From Seriola aureovittata (Eukaryota; Chordata; Actinopteri; Carangiformes; Carangidae), in contig NC_079382.1 of assembly GCF_021018895.1 (NCBI RefSeq), forward strand, positions 15,171,501-15,235,500: a stretch of 64,000 nt of DNA, in the 5' to 3' direction. Shown here piece by piece: positions 25,621 through 38,500 of the stretch. A program made the translations under genes and the position numbers. The notes under the pieces were generated by a model. The model saw only the letters and a list, made by a program, of their open reading frames with translations, searched no databases and had not been told where the DNA came from. The number at the start of each line of letters is the position of its first letter. Positions within the stretch are counted from its first letter, which is position 1.

Positions 25621-28169
25621 CAAAAGCCCAAAATATGTAATGTCATCTAGCAACCAAAGGGTGTCACTGGAACATCTTCCTTGTAAACCATAATGCTGCT
25701 GTTACACGACTATTACTTTTTAAGAGTGGACATGTTGGTGAATCAGTCAGTGCCAAAAATGGACAGGAACTTTTGTGTTTCTGGTGGGGGCTGGGGTCAA
25801 TAACTATGCCTAATTTGGCTGCTTGTGTGATGGTCATTTAGTTTTATAAAAACATCACCAAATGTCCATCACTTATTTTATGGTAACATGTCATTCTGTA
25901 AAATCCTGAACTGGGCTTCCAAAGGAGCTAGGACTATGGCAAAAATAGATTATGCGCTGATTATTTGCAGATTTCATTCTGCATGCTGTATAACTTGACA
26001 TTCCCAAAGACTATCAGCTATTTCAAGTTAACCTCAGATGAAAAGATGTATTCCAGATGAATTTGGCTAAAGCTGCCACCAAGTTTTTGATTCATTCCAT
26101 ATAGTCCAAGTAAACTGAAAACAAGACTAGGCAAGCCTAGTTCAGCTGACTGAACCTTTATCAGAAAATGTAACCTTTGATATATGATTGTCTTTTCTTA
26201 ACAGTACTGGAACATGTTATCAAGTAGTTCCTGAAGATACTAGAAGATACCAGTGAGTGAGATGTAGGGCAATGTTTTCAGGGTGCTGCCCTCTGCACTT
26301 AAACAAGTACAGAGTAATAAAATATGCGTTGCAATAAAACTACACATACTTACTTTTTCAGCCCAGAAATATTTGTAAACAAGCAAAGTGATATTACTTA
26401 AGTTACACAGCAACTGCCAGCTCTTCTTATGAAAGGTCAGGCAATAAATTAAACACCTTGTAAAGAACAGTCAGCCCCAACATGCATGATAAATGCTGGC
26501 AGATCAACACTGAAGCTAGGTCAACTGATATTGGTTTATTACTAATTATGCGACATAGAAGTCCTGCCGTTTGTCAACAGACAAACACACACACTTGTGC
26601 CAGGTCTTGTGTACAAAATGCCTGTAGAGTATAAGGTATTACTTATAACCACCTGTCTCAACATATTATTTAACAGCTAAAATATCTTATCAACTGATGG
26701 GGAACAACAAATAAGGTTATTTGCCAACATATCTACCTGACTTTGTTTAACCCTACCCCCTGATTTGGTGTTGCAGGGGCCATCCAGAGCTCCAGCACAT
26801 TCCTTGTAAGTTCAGATTTGTCCAAAGCAAGGAAACTGCAAAGTTCTCCTGAAGCTGGCTTGTCTGCTGCTCATTTGGGGACCTTTAAAATCTCAAACTG
26901 TTCTCACCTCTGACACCAAGAAACAGTATATGCACCCATCACTCACTAATGACATGGTAACTTTCTTCATGTTTTCAAAAGCTTTACTAAACAACATGCA
27001 TAAATGTTATTCTAGCTTTCCAACAGAAAGGCAAGGGCCACTCCTCATACTTTGAAAGTATAGTCTAGAAGTGAGACTGGTCATATACACGTTTTTAATA
27101 TTTGAGCAATACTTCACTCAGTCACACCCACAACAACTGGAAAAACACGGGAGAACTTCTAGCCTAAACACTGTTAAAATAGTGTGCCCAATAGTCTTGC
27201 AATACCCAGTTTTGCAAATACACATGCAGCCATCTAGGACACTACATTACATGTTTGTTCTGTTGTTGAGCACTACCCTTACTACCACCATGGACTGTAT
27301 ATAAAGATGGATGTAATCTGTGTGACTGCACCCATACGTTTCTGAAGAGCGCTTTTTTAAATTCAAGCTGCAGATGAAAAGTATTTTTTGCTTAGGAAGG
27401 TTTTAAACTGAGTGAAATGACCCATAAGTATCTAAGTGGCAGCCATGGTAAGAGCTGGTCTAAGTCTCTAAATGCTAAGGAAAGGTATTCCAATGCTTGC
27501 TATCTTATCTCCTTTAGCATGTTATTTTTTAGGATACACTGGACCTTCCTTTATGAAAGGAAAGGAGATAATGGCATCCCACAATTCCTTTACAGTGATG
27601 CACCATTGTAGTTTCACCACAGCAGACCCATGTAAGTGTAGAATGTAGAGCACCTGTTTTATGCTTGTGACATGATCCAAAACTTACAGACATCATTATA
27701 TGAGTAGCTGAGCTCCAAATGCATACATGTAAATCTTCTCGCTTTCAAATCTGTCCAGGTAGGAGTTATCAAGGAAATTAAGCATATTGAATATTTCTAG
27801 TTAACAACATCATTGTCATCATCATAACAATACTATAAACATGTTGTTTTACTAAATTCCCCAATAAAAAAATGAATCTTATCAAATGTATAAAAAAGGC
27901 CAAAACATCTATGGAAAGAAACTCTATATACTTATTATATAGAATAGAATTTATACTAGCCCCTTACTAAGTTACTGATTTTCATTAAATTATTATTTTA
28001 GTGACTGGTTAGGAAAAGAGTATTTATCATCCATGTGTTATAAATAAAGTTGGTTTAAAAAAGCCTAGTGTAAGTGAGTGAGTCAGTCAGCCTTTTCCTA
28101 TATACTCATGAATTCTCCTAACTCTAACATCTTGACCTCATGAAGTTTCCATCAAATTCAAGGAAAAGC

Positions 28170-28700
28170 AGCAAGGAAAAGCGATTTTTTTAACTTTTCG
28201 ACCACAGCCTCAGAGTGAGCTGCACTGTCGTCACCATCTTGACAGTGCCTGACTCCGCCTAACTCACGGCTAATCCTAAAACGTGTCAAGAAGTTGGGCG
28301 TGTGTGGAGCCGAGACTTCGGTGCAAGTCGGATTAATACCTGTTGTAAACATACGATCCGGTTAACATTGTTCGCACAGCTGGGCATTTTACTCGAAGGC
28401 TAACCCAAGGCTAATTCATTTTGGTGGCTAATTAGCTAGGTACTGAGCTAAGCTAACAAGCCAGGTATGGTGAGCACACACGCCCATACCAGCTAATTAG
28501 TGACTTCAAGCCTTAATTAGAAACTTTAAGCCTTAATAAAATTTAAATGGGTGGGCTATATAAAATTTCACCTGGGCATTTTAACATGGGAGTCTCTGGG
28601 GATTGACTCGTCCTTGGAGCCAGCCTCAAGTGGCCTTTGGAGGAATTTCAGTTTTTGGCCTTTCCGTATTGACTTCATTTGTCAGCCTTGACTGTGACCG
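28170..28700. repeat. CpG-rich block, probably a teleost dispersed repeat
   Basis: About a dozen CpGs crowd into 28196-28400, while the flanks have almost none. Phrases such as 'gtgtggagccgagacttcgg', 'gcaagtcggattaat', 'ggggattgactcg' and 'ttggagccagcctcaagtgg' recur, as I recall, in many fish genomes as one repeat. A lone first exon is the alternative: GCCAG|GTATGG near 28464 could act as a donor. The repeat reading is preferred because the block runs into the second, equally familiar segment at 28570-28690. Confidence 0.5.
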
Positions 28701-28714
28701 AGCTCTTGAGATTA

Positions 28715-28860
28715 CAGTTTTAATGTGTGATGGCCTCTCTTAATGAAAGACATTGTCATATGCCAGAGATGTCATAACAGAAAAAGTGCAGGTCTAATTA
28801 ATAACAATAACAATTAATAACATCATTAATGTTTTAATGACAGCTGTGCATTTCCTGCCA
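28715..28860. repeat. short dispersed repeat, copy A
   Basis: The 'ggcctctcttaatgaaagacattgtcat' segment, followed by 'gtgcaggtctaattaataac...catcattaat', matches a second segment at 31446-31545 that has the same order of words. The family is unknown. Confidence 0.45.
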
Positions 28861-29090
28861 TGACAAGTCAAAAAAAAAATCTACTGAGCAAATCTTTATT
28901 GTTGAATCTGATTTCAGCCCAAGAGTTGTGATTCACGTCAATGCAGTAACGGATACAGTTGTGCTGTGTGCAAAATTTTGGGAACCCTTAGGCAAATATA
29001 TTTATTTAAATATTTTGTTGATTGCTTAAGTGAAAAGAAATAAATACAACCCCTGCAGCAAACATACATTAAACAGATCAGGTAATTAGG

Positions 29091-29204
29091 TACAAGAGTT
29101 GTCTCAGCCTTTTATAGTGCTGGCTAAAAGAAAGCTGAGACACTTCTTGCTCTTTTCTATCTGGTGTCAATTCATGCTGCATGAATTGACACCAGATAGA
29201 AGAG
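29091..29204. repeat. inverted-repeat cluster with a 25-bp near-perfect hairpin
   Basis: 29156-29176 and 29180-29200 are perfect 21-bp reverse complements around a 3-nt spacer (CTG). Pairing extends to 29152/29204 with one G-U pair. Just upstream, 'gttgtctcagccttttata' (from about 29097) can pair with 'ctaaaagaaagctgagaca' (ending near 29142). This looks like transposon-derived foldback DNA. The 3-nt loop is too tight for a typical pre-miRNA. Confidence 0.85.
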
Positions 29205-29276
29205 TTTCTAATTCCTCTATATTAAGTTTCACATTGAACATGAGCACATCTCTCACAAACTACACTCATTAGCCAC

Positions 29277-29693
29277 ATTATCAGGTACACCTAACTAAAA
29301 CGTATCCAGTCTAAAATACAACAACCCTGCATTTAATGCTACCAATAAGAAGGTAATAGAGCTTCAACAATTAATTGACTGAAATATAAGAAATTATTAG
29401 AAGCAATTGTCACCAATTTTTGATCATTTTTAGGCGAGGATGGTAATTGATTAATCAAGAAAATGATCAGTAGATGAATTGATAATGAAATTAATTGTTA
29501 GTTTCAGCCCTATACTGTCATGTTCAATTGTTGTATGTTGAATTGTCCTATATAGTATTATACTGAGAGATGTTTCTAATATTTTCTGTGCATCAAAAAC
29601 TGAACACTACAACCTTCATGAAAGTACAGTTTATTGTAGGATTGCAAGGTGATAAATACAACTTCATTAGTTTTAGCTAGGTGTACCTAATAA
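29277..29693. mobile_element. MITE with terminal inverted repeats
   Basis: The left end ATTATCAGGTACACCTAACT (29277 on) is nearly the reverse complement of the right end, which finishes AGCTAGGTGTACCTAATAA at about 29693. The full pairing is about 24 bp with two or three mismatches. The ends and the 'gttcagtttttgatgcaca' stretch (minus-strand reading near 29600) fit a very common fish MITE. No coding capacity. A second element sits inside it. Confidence 0.75.
29358..29512. mobile_element. nested hAT-like MITE
   Basis: The segment starts AGAGCTTCAACAATTAATTG and ends CAATTAGTTTCAGCCCTATA-like (AATTGTTAGTTTCAGCCCTA). These are imperfect inverted repeats, and the interior is rich in ATTGATTAATC-type words. 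This is the pattern of the abundant fish 'gggctgcaactaacgatta' MITE. It interrupts the element at 29277-29693. No clear 8-bp target duplication was seen. Confidence 0.55.
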
Positions 29694-31043
29694 ATAGAAG
29701 CTGCATAAAAGCCAAAAGTTCCATGAAGGATTAGGATTTTTTGGTCTAGAATATCCTGCATACAGTATATGGCAACTTAAAACACATTTTCTCTTAAATC
29801 AGTAACACTCAGCGTGCAGCAGCAATAGTTAGATCAGTCTATTGTATTTGTTTCATACAGTACATCTTCATTTATTTGGTTGTTTGTTGATGCTTGTCAG
29901 TAGATTTTAATTATTTCTATCTGGTAGTTTGAAAATATGACCGATGTGTTTTATCTCTTCTCTGTGCCATTCTCTGTATTTCAGTCGAAGCATCTTATCT
30001 CAGCTTTGTACCTAGTCCAGTCGTTATGACACCTACTGCATCAACAACTCTGTATCACTACGGTTATAGAGGTGAGTTGAATTTGCTGAGTAGGTATACT
30101 CTAAAAGCAATGATGGGTCTGGCTCCAATGAATCCTGTAAAAGTCCAGAGCAATCCAAACACAGATTACAAGCAGGACACAGACACAGGCCTTACTGAAT
30201 TTGTGATGCCTTCAATCTAACATCAGATAAATCAGATTTACTTTTAGAGATTCCCTGCTAATTTATGTAAAATCTCTTTTATTAATAACTTCCCCTTAAT
30301 TAATCCCACATTTTGCTGCACTTTGCTTACTTTTTTACATTCGCATTTATTTTTGCTTGTGTCTCATGTTTTTGTTTACTGTCTTTTGCTCACTAATATT
30401 ATCACATAACCCGTATGTCAAACAATATAATTTTCCCCCCTTTTATCTATTGTACACCTGGTCCAGATTCATTGGTCAGACACATAACATCCACAGCGGC
30501 TTTGAGGACCACTGTAGCCCTACAATGACCATGTATAATTGTAGGGCTGTTGAGTTATATTGATTTAATGAGTTCTTAACTGAGCGATCACTGTGCTCAC
30601 ATTACAGCAGATACCCAGTTTAACAGGCTGAACTTTGCATTGAGCTCAGAAGTCCATCATTTGGGTTTCTCATTGAGCCCTATTTGTGGATCATGTTTTG
30701 ACGAGATAGACAGTGTCAAATGCAGTCAACATTTCTCTTAAGAGATTCATTGTTTCTGTATTTTTGTGTTGGCTAACTGTAATATTGTATCATTGTGTTA
30801 TTGTGTTGTATTTACAAAACTACTTTATTTTCTGTAATTAAAAATGTATTATTCAGGAGAACATGTAGGCTATAGTTTTACAAGATATCTGTATGATCCA
30901 TGGATGTTTTATATTTTGTGGCCACCTCTTTAACATTGAAAAAGCTTGTAAGACAGAACAATAACTCCAACAAGAAGAGTCCAGCACTTATTTCTAATTG
31001 CTGTTTTAACTGTCCTGCATTATCTTTGTATTAATATAACTTT

Positions 31044-31102
<59 letters not shown>

Positions 31103-31195
31103 ATATATACATATACGCACAGTATATATATACACACATATAAATATATATAGACTTATACTTATACATATACATATACTGTATATAGGCCATAC
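31044..31195. repeat. AT microsatellite
   Basis: A nearly pure (TA)n tract at 31044-31096 passes into an impure TATA/TACATA/CACATA tract to about 31195. Expect length polymorphism and mapping problems. Confidence 0.9.
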
Positions 31196-31445
31196 AGTAT
31201 AAGGCCCTGTAAGATATTTAGTATGTACTGTAACCACTGTGCTGCAGGTGCTGTTGTTAGTTTACTGTCTTCTGCTTGATTAACTTATCTTGAGTTCCTT
31301 GTGTTGTAATCCTGATCAAACAGCTTTCACAGACTTCTCCTGAGAGGTAAAAGGTTAGTCCAGAGTGTTAAGACACCGATGCTGAGACAACATATTTTCT
31401 AATCAACAGAGTTTAACAGACAAACACATAGTAAATTATGTTTGC

Positions 31446-31545
31446 TGTAGGAGGCCTTTCTAATGGCAGACATTTTGACTGGTCATAGCAGGAAAAGCTC
31501 AGGTGGAACTAATAACATTAATGATGCTACTTTAAAGTTTTCTAG
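31446..31545. repeat. short dispersed repeat, copy B
   Basis: 'ggaggcctttctaatggcagacatttt' and 'agctcaggtggaactaataacattaatgatg' match copy A at 28715-28860. Both are diverged, in the same orientation and about 2.7 kb apart. Confidence 0.45.
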
Positions 31546-32434
31546 TAAGCCATGCTGTATTAGACACAGTGCACCATACCAGGGCCAAGTTACTAATGTT
31601 ATGTAATCTGTGCTTGTGATGTTGTCTGTGCGCAATATTTAGAATCTGATTATCTGCATGGCATGAAAAAGACACAAGTATGTGCATGTAATTAAAGAGC
31701 CAATACTTTAAGACAGTGATAGCACATTCAAAGTAGGTAACAAAAGCAGCAGGTGACTCAGGTTTCAATTCGGCGTCAATATGATTCATGTTCATCGGGC
31801 AAAGGTTTACTTTCTTTTAGAGGCCTTCATGTATTTGTGGATGTGTAGGATACTGCAGAATAAACTTTGAACTAAAAACTTCCAACAAAGAACTGCATAG
31901 TAATTGTTTCATTTTAAATCAATTTAAAACAGTGTCTTTCAACATGAAATCGCAACTGTGAAATGGTCAAAACTTTGAAAATCATTTGACTTGAAGACAA
32001 CATTTAGAATGAAAAACAAAATGACCCACACAGCTAAACTTTAAAAGGTAAAATACTTCCCCTTACTTTTCCCCTTGCTGGTACTACCAAATAAGTTTAT
32101 TTGTGCACTGCCCTTTGAGCACTACAAAGCAATCAAAGTTAGTGATTGAAGCTATATTTGCTATTATATGACATTGATCTGATTACAAAATGTTTTTTAA
32201 GATAACAATATGTGTGATTTTCTTGGATTTATAAAGATTAATATATTAATTTTTCCATTAAAACATGACCTCAGGATCAGTCTAATGAATTCTGAAAACA
32301 GCCCCAAATAATAAAACAAGAGCGGAGGAGACAATCTGACATAATCACACAGACCACCCCCACCCAGTGCTGACGGAGTAAGCCAGTCTTAGTTTGTGAA
32401 ACATTTTTACCTTTGGCCTGCCACAAGGACTGCT

Positions 32435-32508
32435 CAGACTTTGGAACGAGGGCAACACATTTGCAAGTTCTAGTGATCACATACTTTAAGATTGGAAAAC
32501 TATAAAAG
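32435..32508 (+). promoter_or_regulatory. core promoter of apob copy 3: HNF4-like site and TATA box
   Basis: TATAAAAG is at 32501-32508 and the predicted start is near 32531, giving a 5' UTR of about 67 nt. CAGACTTTGG at 32435 sits where copy 2 has TGGACTTTGG (66 versus 65 bp to the TATA box). CATTTGCAAG at about 32458 resembles a C/EBP site. The layout is shared with copy 2, suggesting similar liver and gut control, but the HNF4 core is one base off. Confidence 0.65.
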
Positions 32509-32597
32509 CCAAGAGACCAGGGTGCAAGGATTAGTCTTCACTGAAAGAGGAGGACTCTCCTTACCTTAAGGCTTCTTGGAGCTTTACTAAGCCCATC

Positions 32598-35500
32598 ATG
32601 GGGGGTACCAAGCTCTGCATTTTGCTGCTTCTGGGCACATACACACTAGCCCGTAAGTATTATGTTTTTATTTTGAATCGAAGAGAATTTAAGGAATTGG
32701 TTTTATATTTTAAAGGGAAATCCATTTGAAAGAAAAGTTAGTGGATTCTTATTACTTAGTGGAAAAACAGATACTTTCCTGTAAGATGTTGCTGTTTTGT
32801 ATGTGACAAATTCATAACTGGAATAATATTTAATAGCATGTTTGATAGTCAAGCATTACTTTTGTCATTCTGGATGACTTAGTTGTGAAAAAAAAACTTT
32901 GAAAAACTTTGAGCACAAATATAAAGAATACACAATTAATAATATTGTAATTATACTTGTAAACTCTGTTGATGCCTTATAATTTAAATATGTGTTAGTG
33001 TTAAAAATGAGATTCGAGTATGTTGTGGCCTACTCAAGCACATATGCTTTTCATCTTTTACAGAGCAAGATGTGGGTGTTGAAGAACAATCTCCAGTCTG
33101 TTATTGTAAGTTGTTTGTTGTGTCCTTTTTTTATAAATTACTGTTAATTAAATTTATGAGATGTGATTTTTTTACGATCCATTTAAAGTAATTAAAGGTC
33201 TGTGTTTTTTTCATATTAGTGTACAAAGATGTCCAGTATGTAAAACATTGCAGTGTTCTTACTGATGTTAATCATTTTCAGTGGCCAAAAGATTCAAGAA
33301 CTTCAGGCGGTTTGTGTACGACTATGAAACTGAGACCTTCAACGGGGTGAATGGAGCTACCAACAACAAGAGTGGCCCCAAAGTCTCCTGCAAAGTATGT
33401 CACACAGCCCTGATCAATAGTGCAAATACAACAGTCTCGTGATCCTGAAAACACTAACAAAAAAATGTTTGATCTGCCGCAAAGGTTGAGGTTGATGTGC
33501 CCCAGACCTGCAGATTCATCCTGCGCACAACAGAGTGCTCTCTGAGTGAGATCTTTGATGTGGATGCTGAGGGCAGCCCAGTGTATCGTCCTGCTGCTCA
33601 AGATAAGGCTTTCAGAGATGCCATGGCCAAGTAAGTCACCTTATTCTGTTTCCAGGAAAGATTAATTAATCATCTGTATTGTTTAGGCCCTAAAACTGAG
33701 GACAATAATTAAGGAAATATAAAAGGAGAGGATGAGCTTAAAGGGCAGGTTGTAAATGATGATCTTGCCACGTCAACAGGTACCCGTTGAAGATCACAGT
33801 TGACGGACAGACTGATGTTAAACTCTACCCTGAGGATAATGAGCCAGTCAACATCTTGAACGTCAAGAGGGGAATCGTCTCTGCTCTCATGGTTCCAGCA
33901 ATGGAAGAGGAGAGGAACAAAGAAATGGTAGTTTGCCTGCCTGTTTTGTTGTCTTGTTTTTGTTTTAGTTACCAATTAATTCAGGCCAGAGTTACAAAGT
34001 AGAGCTTGCTTCTGTTTGTTGGAGCAGAGTCATGCAAAGATAAACAAGTTTCACAATGAGCAGATAAGCTGCCCCAGTCACATGTGATAAATACACGCCT
34101 GTAACATCATGTTCTCACATAGACAATTCTGCAGCAGGTCAAAGTCCTAGATAACTTTATCTTTCTAATGGCATCATCTGCTCTCATGATGGGGGGTAAT
34201 CTTTAGGATCAATTGATTATCAGATTGTCAAAGGACAAAAAGCACATTTACCACGCCGGCTCTTGCTGCTAGGTTTTTTTTTTTTTTTACTTGTGTCCCA
34301 TCCCTTCAGTATTGATGATAGCCTCTCATCATTTTCAGCCCACCGTGCATGGAGTCTGCTCCACCGACTTCACTCTCAACTCCAGAGAGGACATTGCCAC
34401 TGATGTGACTGTCACCAGGGATCTTTCCAAATGTGACTGGTTCATTGCTCGCAGGCAGGACACCAGTCCACTGGCCCTCATCTCTGGCATGGTAAGAGTT
34501 TAAGCAACAACCTAATGCCGTCATCATCACAAACTACATCCATGAGTTGTGAGATTGTGTATAGCGCTTGGTGTAGGGGTTTAGTCCTATGTAGAAAACA
34601 ATATGGTGGATAAAGAAATAATGAAAAACACCCACTTACTCAGTATAAGGATCTTTATATTCACAGCATAAATCAACTGTCAGAAAAACATCCCCTTCAT
34701 AATGTAACAAAAAATGGATCTTGTCTTGTTGTCTTAGAACTACCCTCTGTCCAAGATGATTAGCAGCACCCAGACTTGCAACTATAGGTTTGACAACCAG
34801 AAGAAGCACATGACCAGTGGTACCTGCACAGAGAAACACCTCTTCCTGCCCCTCTCCCACCAGTAAGTTTGTAAGAATGCAGTGCTGGAAAAAAAAATTG
34901 AGTGGTATCAAATTGACCAAGTCCTAACTGACCCATTTCTAGAGTGACCATATTCTATTGAGCTAAACTGAACGATTTGAACTGTACTTTTATTAATTGT
35001 GAAGAGTTCAGGGAATTTCCTTTCTTTTCTTTTTGCCTTTAACTTTTGGTGTATTTGTATGACTTATTTTATGCTGGTATAAACATTCTGTACTTTTCCA
35101 AACAGTTTTGATAAACGTAGATTGATTTTTGCCCGGTGTAATTATTTTCTATTGTCTAATGTAAACAGGAATGAATATGGAATCTCTGCTATGGTGAAGC
35201 AGACTATGACTCTGAAGGAGACCGCCAAGATCAATGACAGAATCTTTGAGCACAGTGAGTGTTTTAGTTTTTAGAATATGTTGTAAAATATAAAAGTATG
35301 TCAAATTCCTATCCCTATCATTTTCTTATTGTTTGTGCTGTAATTCTGTACAGATGAACCCAACCTCAGGTTGTTGCCCATGGATGTTGCTGATGAAAAG
35401 TGCCCCATGCAGAACAAGGATGCTGTCATTGCCACAATGCAGCAGCTGAACACCCTGTCACAGACCACTAAGGGCGAGGAGCGTGCCAGCCTCTTCCACA

Positions 35501-38500
35501 AACTGGTGTCTGAGCTCCGTGGCCTGGAGGCTGATGTCCTGGGATCTGCTGCTGATGAGATGATGGACATGTCCAGCTCTCTGACATGGCAAGCTCTGGT
35601 TCAGTGTGGTACCCCAGAGTGCACCAGCGCCATTCTGAAGGTTCTCAGGACCTTTGACGAAGCTGCTCTTGAGGTTGATGCTGCTGTCTCCGCCCTGGGT
35701 CTGCTGTCTAATCCCTCCCGCCTCATGGTGAAGGACATGCTGGCAATGGCTCAGTACAAGCAGAGCAAACCCATCATGTATGCCTTGAGCAATGCAGTCA
35801 GGAAGTAAGTAAACCCACATATCACCTTGTAAATGGAAGAAAATCCTTGTCAATACTGTAACATTGACTGGTGGTTTCTGTGGTAAATTACTGTATCTAA
35901 TCACGAATGTCTACCTTTGTCACCAGACTGTACCAGAGAGAGGGAGTCACCCCTGAGATCAGTGCTGTGTCTGAGTACATGGCTTCTCTTCTTGGTGCAG
36001 ACTGTGCTGGGGACAAAGACCTGACCTTCCTGACCTTGAGGGTAGGTGACCAGCTGTGATCTCCAATGAAAATACCATTTTTATGGTGATTTCCAATCCC
36101 ATATTTTTTCTAAAATTGTGTACTATTCCATCCAGGTTGTTGGCAATATGGGAGATGCTTTGGAGGAAGCTGACGCTGCTATAAAGAATACCCTGCTGAA
36201 GTGCATGAGACAGCCTACAACCACACTGTCTGTGCAGCTGGCTGCCATCCAGGCTTTCAGACGCATGTCTGTGACAGATGAGGTATGTAACATCCCCCAC
36301 CAGAGAAAAACAGTATCCCAATTTCCCATATTTGCACTGCAAGCTTTTTTAGAAACAAACAACTTACTGTTGCTTTTCTATCCAGGTTCGCTCTAACCTC
36401 CAAAGGGTCAGCCAGTACCCCAAAGGTGCTGTGCAGAAGCGCCTGGCAGCTTACCTGATTCTGATGAGGAAGCCCAAGGACAGTGACATCGAGATGGTGA
36501 AGAAGCTGCTCAAGCAGGAGCAGAACGTGCAGATCAAGGGCTTTGTGACTTCCCACATCTACAACATAATTTCCTCCACTGATTCAGAGACCAAGAAGTA
36601 AGGACGGAGCACATTTTGACTGGCCTCACAATTTATGCTTTATTTGAAAGAAACTCTGCGTTGACATCAACTACTTATATTCAGCTGATTGTTTTACATT
36701 TTATTTTTTCCTTTAGGCTTGGTAAGAAGATAATGGATGCCCTGCAGGACACTGATGTTGTTACACACAACGAATACACCACAAAGTCTCGCAACTACAA
36801 AATGGGCGTGGCTTATGACAGCATGCAGGCTGCCATTCAGGGCAACGTTGTCTTTGATCCCAGTAACCAGTTGCCCAGGGAGGCCTTGCTGGAAATGACC
36901 CTGGAAGCTTTTGGTTACAGCATGGACATGTGGGAGGTATGTAAGTCATAGTAGTTAGTAATGTGTTGCTGTTTCAAATTGTAGCTTTACAGTGACTAGA
37001 AACACCAGCAGAGAAAAATTTTTATTTAAAAAATTTTTTTTGTTTGTTTTTAATCTAACTGCTTTATTTTTCTGGTAGGTTGGCATGGAAGGAAAAGGCT
37101 TTGAGCCAACCATCGATGCTTTGTTTGGACAGAACGGGTTCTTCCCCGACACTGTGTCCAAGGCTCTTTACTGGGCTGAAGACAAGATGCCACCAAAGAT
37201 CAAAGAGGTTCTGGAGAAATGGGTTGTTCCCCTGAAATCAGAAGGACAGAAGGTATATCTTATGTGTGATTATTTCTGTTAAACACTTTTATCATTTCCA
37301 TTGATATCACCACAACTAAAACAACGGAACTCTTCCCCAAGGTCCCCGAAAACCTTGTGAGGGAAGTTGTTCGCAACTTCAACAAACTGGTAAGAGATCT
37401 GCAGAGTCAAGAGTCTCCAGAGGCCATGGCCTACCTGAGGATCATGGGAGCTGAGCTTGGCTACATCAAAGGCAATGAACTGAAGTCTATGGCTGACAAC
37501 GCAATGATGTATGCAGACATTTTCATGAGGATCATTCCTTCCAAGGTACCGTTCTATACTCCTGTTATCCGTTTAATGTGATACCGATCTAATAATTTAC
37601 AACTGTGTTTCTTTCCCTCAACAAGAGCACATTAAAAATAACTGATTCTTATTATCAGGTCCTGGCTAAACTGATGTCCAGCACTGACAATGAGATCTTT
37701 GCCCATTACATCTTCATGGACAACAAATTCAGCATGTCAACAGCATCTGGTTTGCCTCTGACATTTGCTATGTCTGGTACCTTCACTCCTGGAGCAAAGG
37801 GAGGCCTTCGCTTTGATCCAAATATGGTAAATAATCCATGTTTGTCTCCCAACCTCAATAAAAAAGTCAGTTGTAATGTCTGTATTATCTTATTGCTGGT
37901 TTGCTAATTTACATCCTGTCAAATATCCCACAAAGTGCGTGTTATTAAAATAGTAGTAAAAAGTAGATCTTGTTGTTTAAGACTGCAGTAGTGGCTGTAA
38001 GATTCGTTTAAGTGTTTCTTCATGCCTCTGCAGTCCATTTAATTTTCATGCCATCTGTTTTCATTCACAGAAGGAGCTACTGTTCATGCCCTCTGTTGGA
38101 GTTGAATTTGTGACTCAGATGGGAGTCCATGTCCCTCAGTTTGTTGTGTCCACTGTTGAGATGCACACCAGCATGTACCATGAGAGCGCAATCAATGCCA
38201 AGATCACCATGGAGCAGAACCAGGTCAAGCTTTCCATCCCAGCCCCACAGGGCACCACAAAGCTCTTGAGTATCAGGTAATAAACAACATAAAACACATT
38301 CCTACATTATATTTAATAGATGAAATGTCCTTATTTAATTTTGTTGTGTTTCTGCTTTTGTGAACCTGCTTTTGGTCATATACAGGTTTGCTAAAAACCC
38401 CAAAGAAAAATGTGTTTCTGCAACCAGATTCATCAGCAATAAAACAAAGCCATTACCATGGTGTTTTTTTGCTAAAGTGTTACAACATGTGGCACCATAT

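Larger units (their letters stand above)
24856..32434. other. intergenic DNA between apob copies 2 and 3
   Basis: About 7.6 kb with no intact gene. It holds the Tc1 fossil, a CpG-rich repeat block, two copies of one short dispersed repeat, hairpin-forming sequence, nested MITEs and an AT microsatellite, each listed separately. The remainder is AT-rich sequence without recognisable features. Short open frames at 27071, 27417, 30026 and 30357 look like chance frames with no family features. Confidence 0.65.

Noticed and set aside
28158..28352. Minus-strand 64-residue frame in the CpG-rich block
   Set aside because: It lies inside what looks like a dispersed repeat, and no splice partner or known domain was found.
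29152..29204. Hairpin as a microRNA precursor
   Set aside because: The 3-nt loop and near-perfect 25-bp stem do not fit a pre-miRNA, and the surroundings are transposon-like.
31044..31195. AT tract as a scaffold attachment site or origin
   Set aside because: It is a simple microsatellite; nothing specific supports a function.
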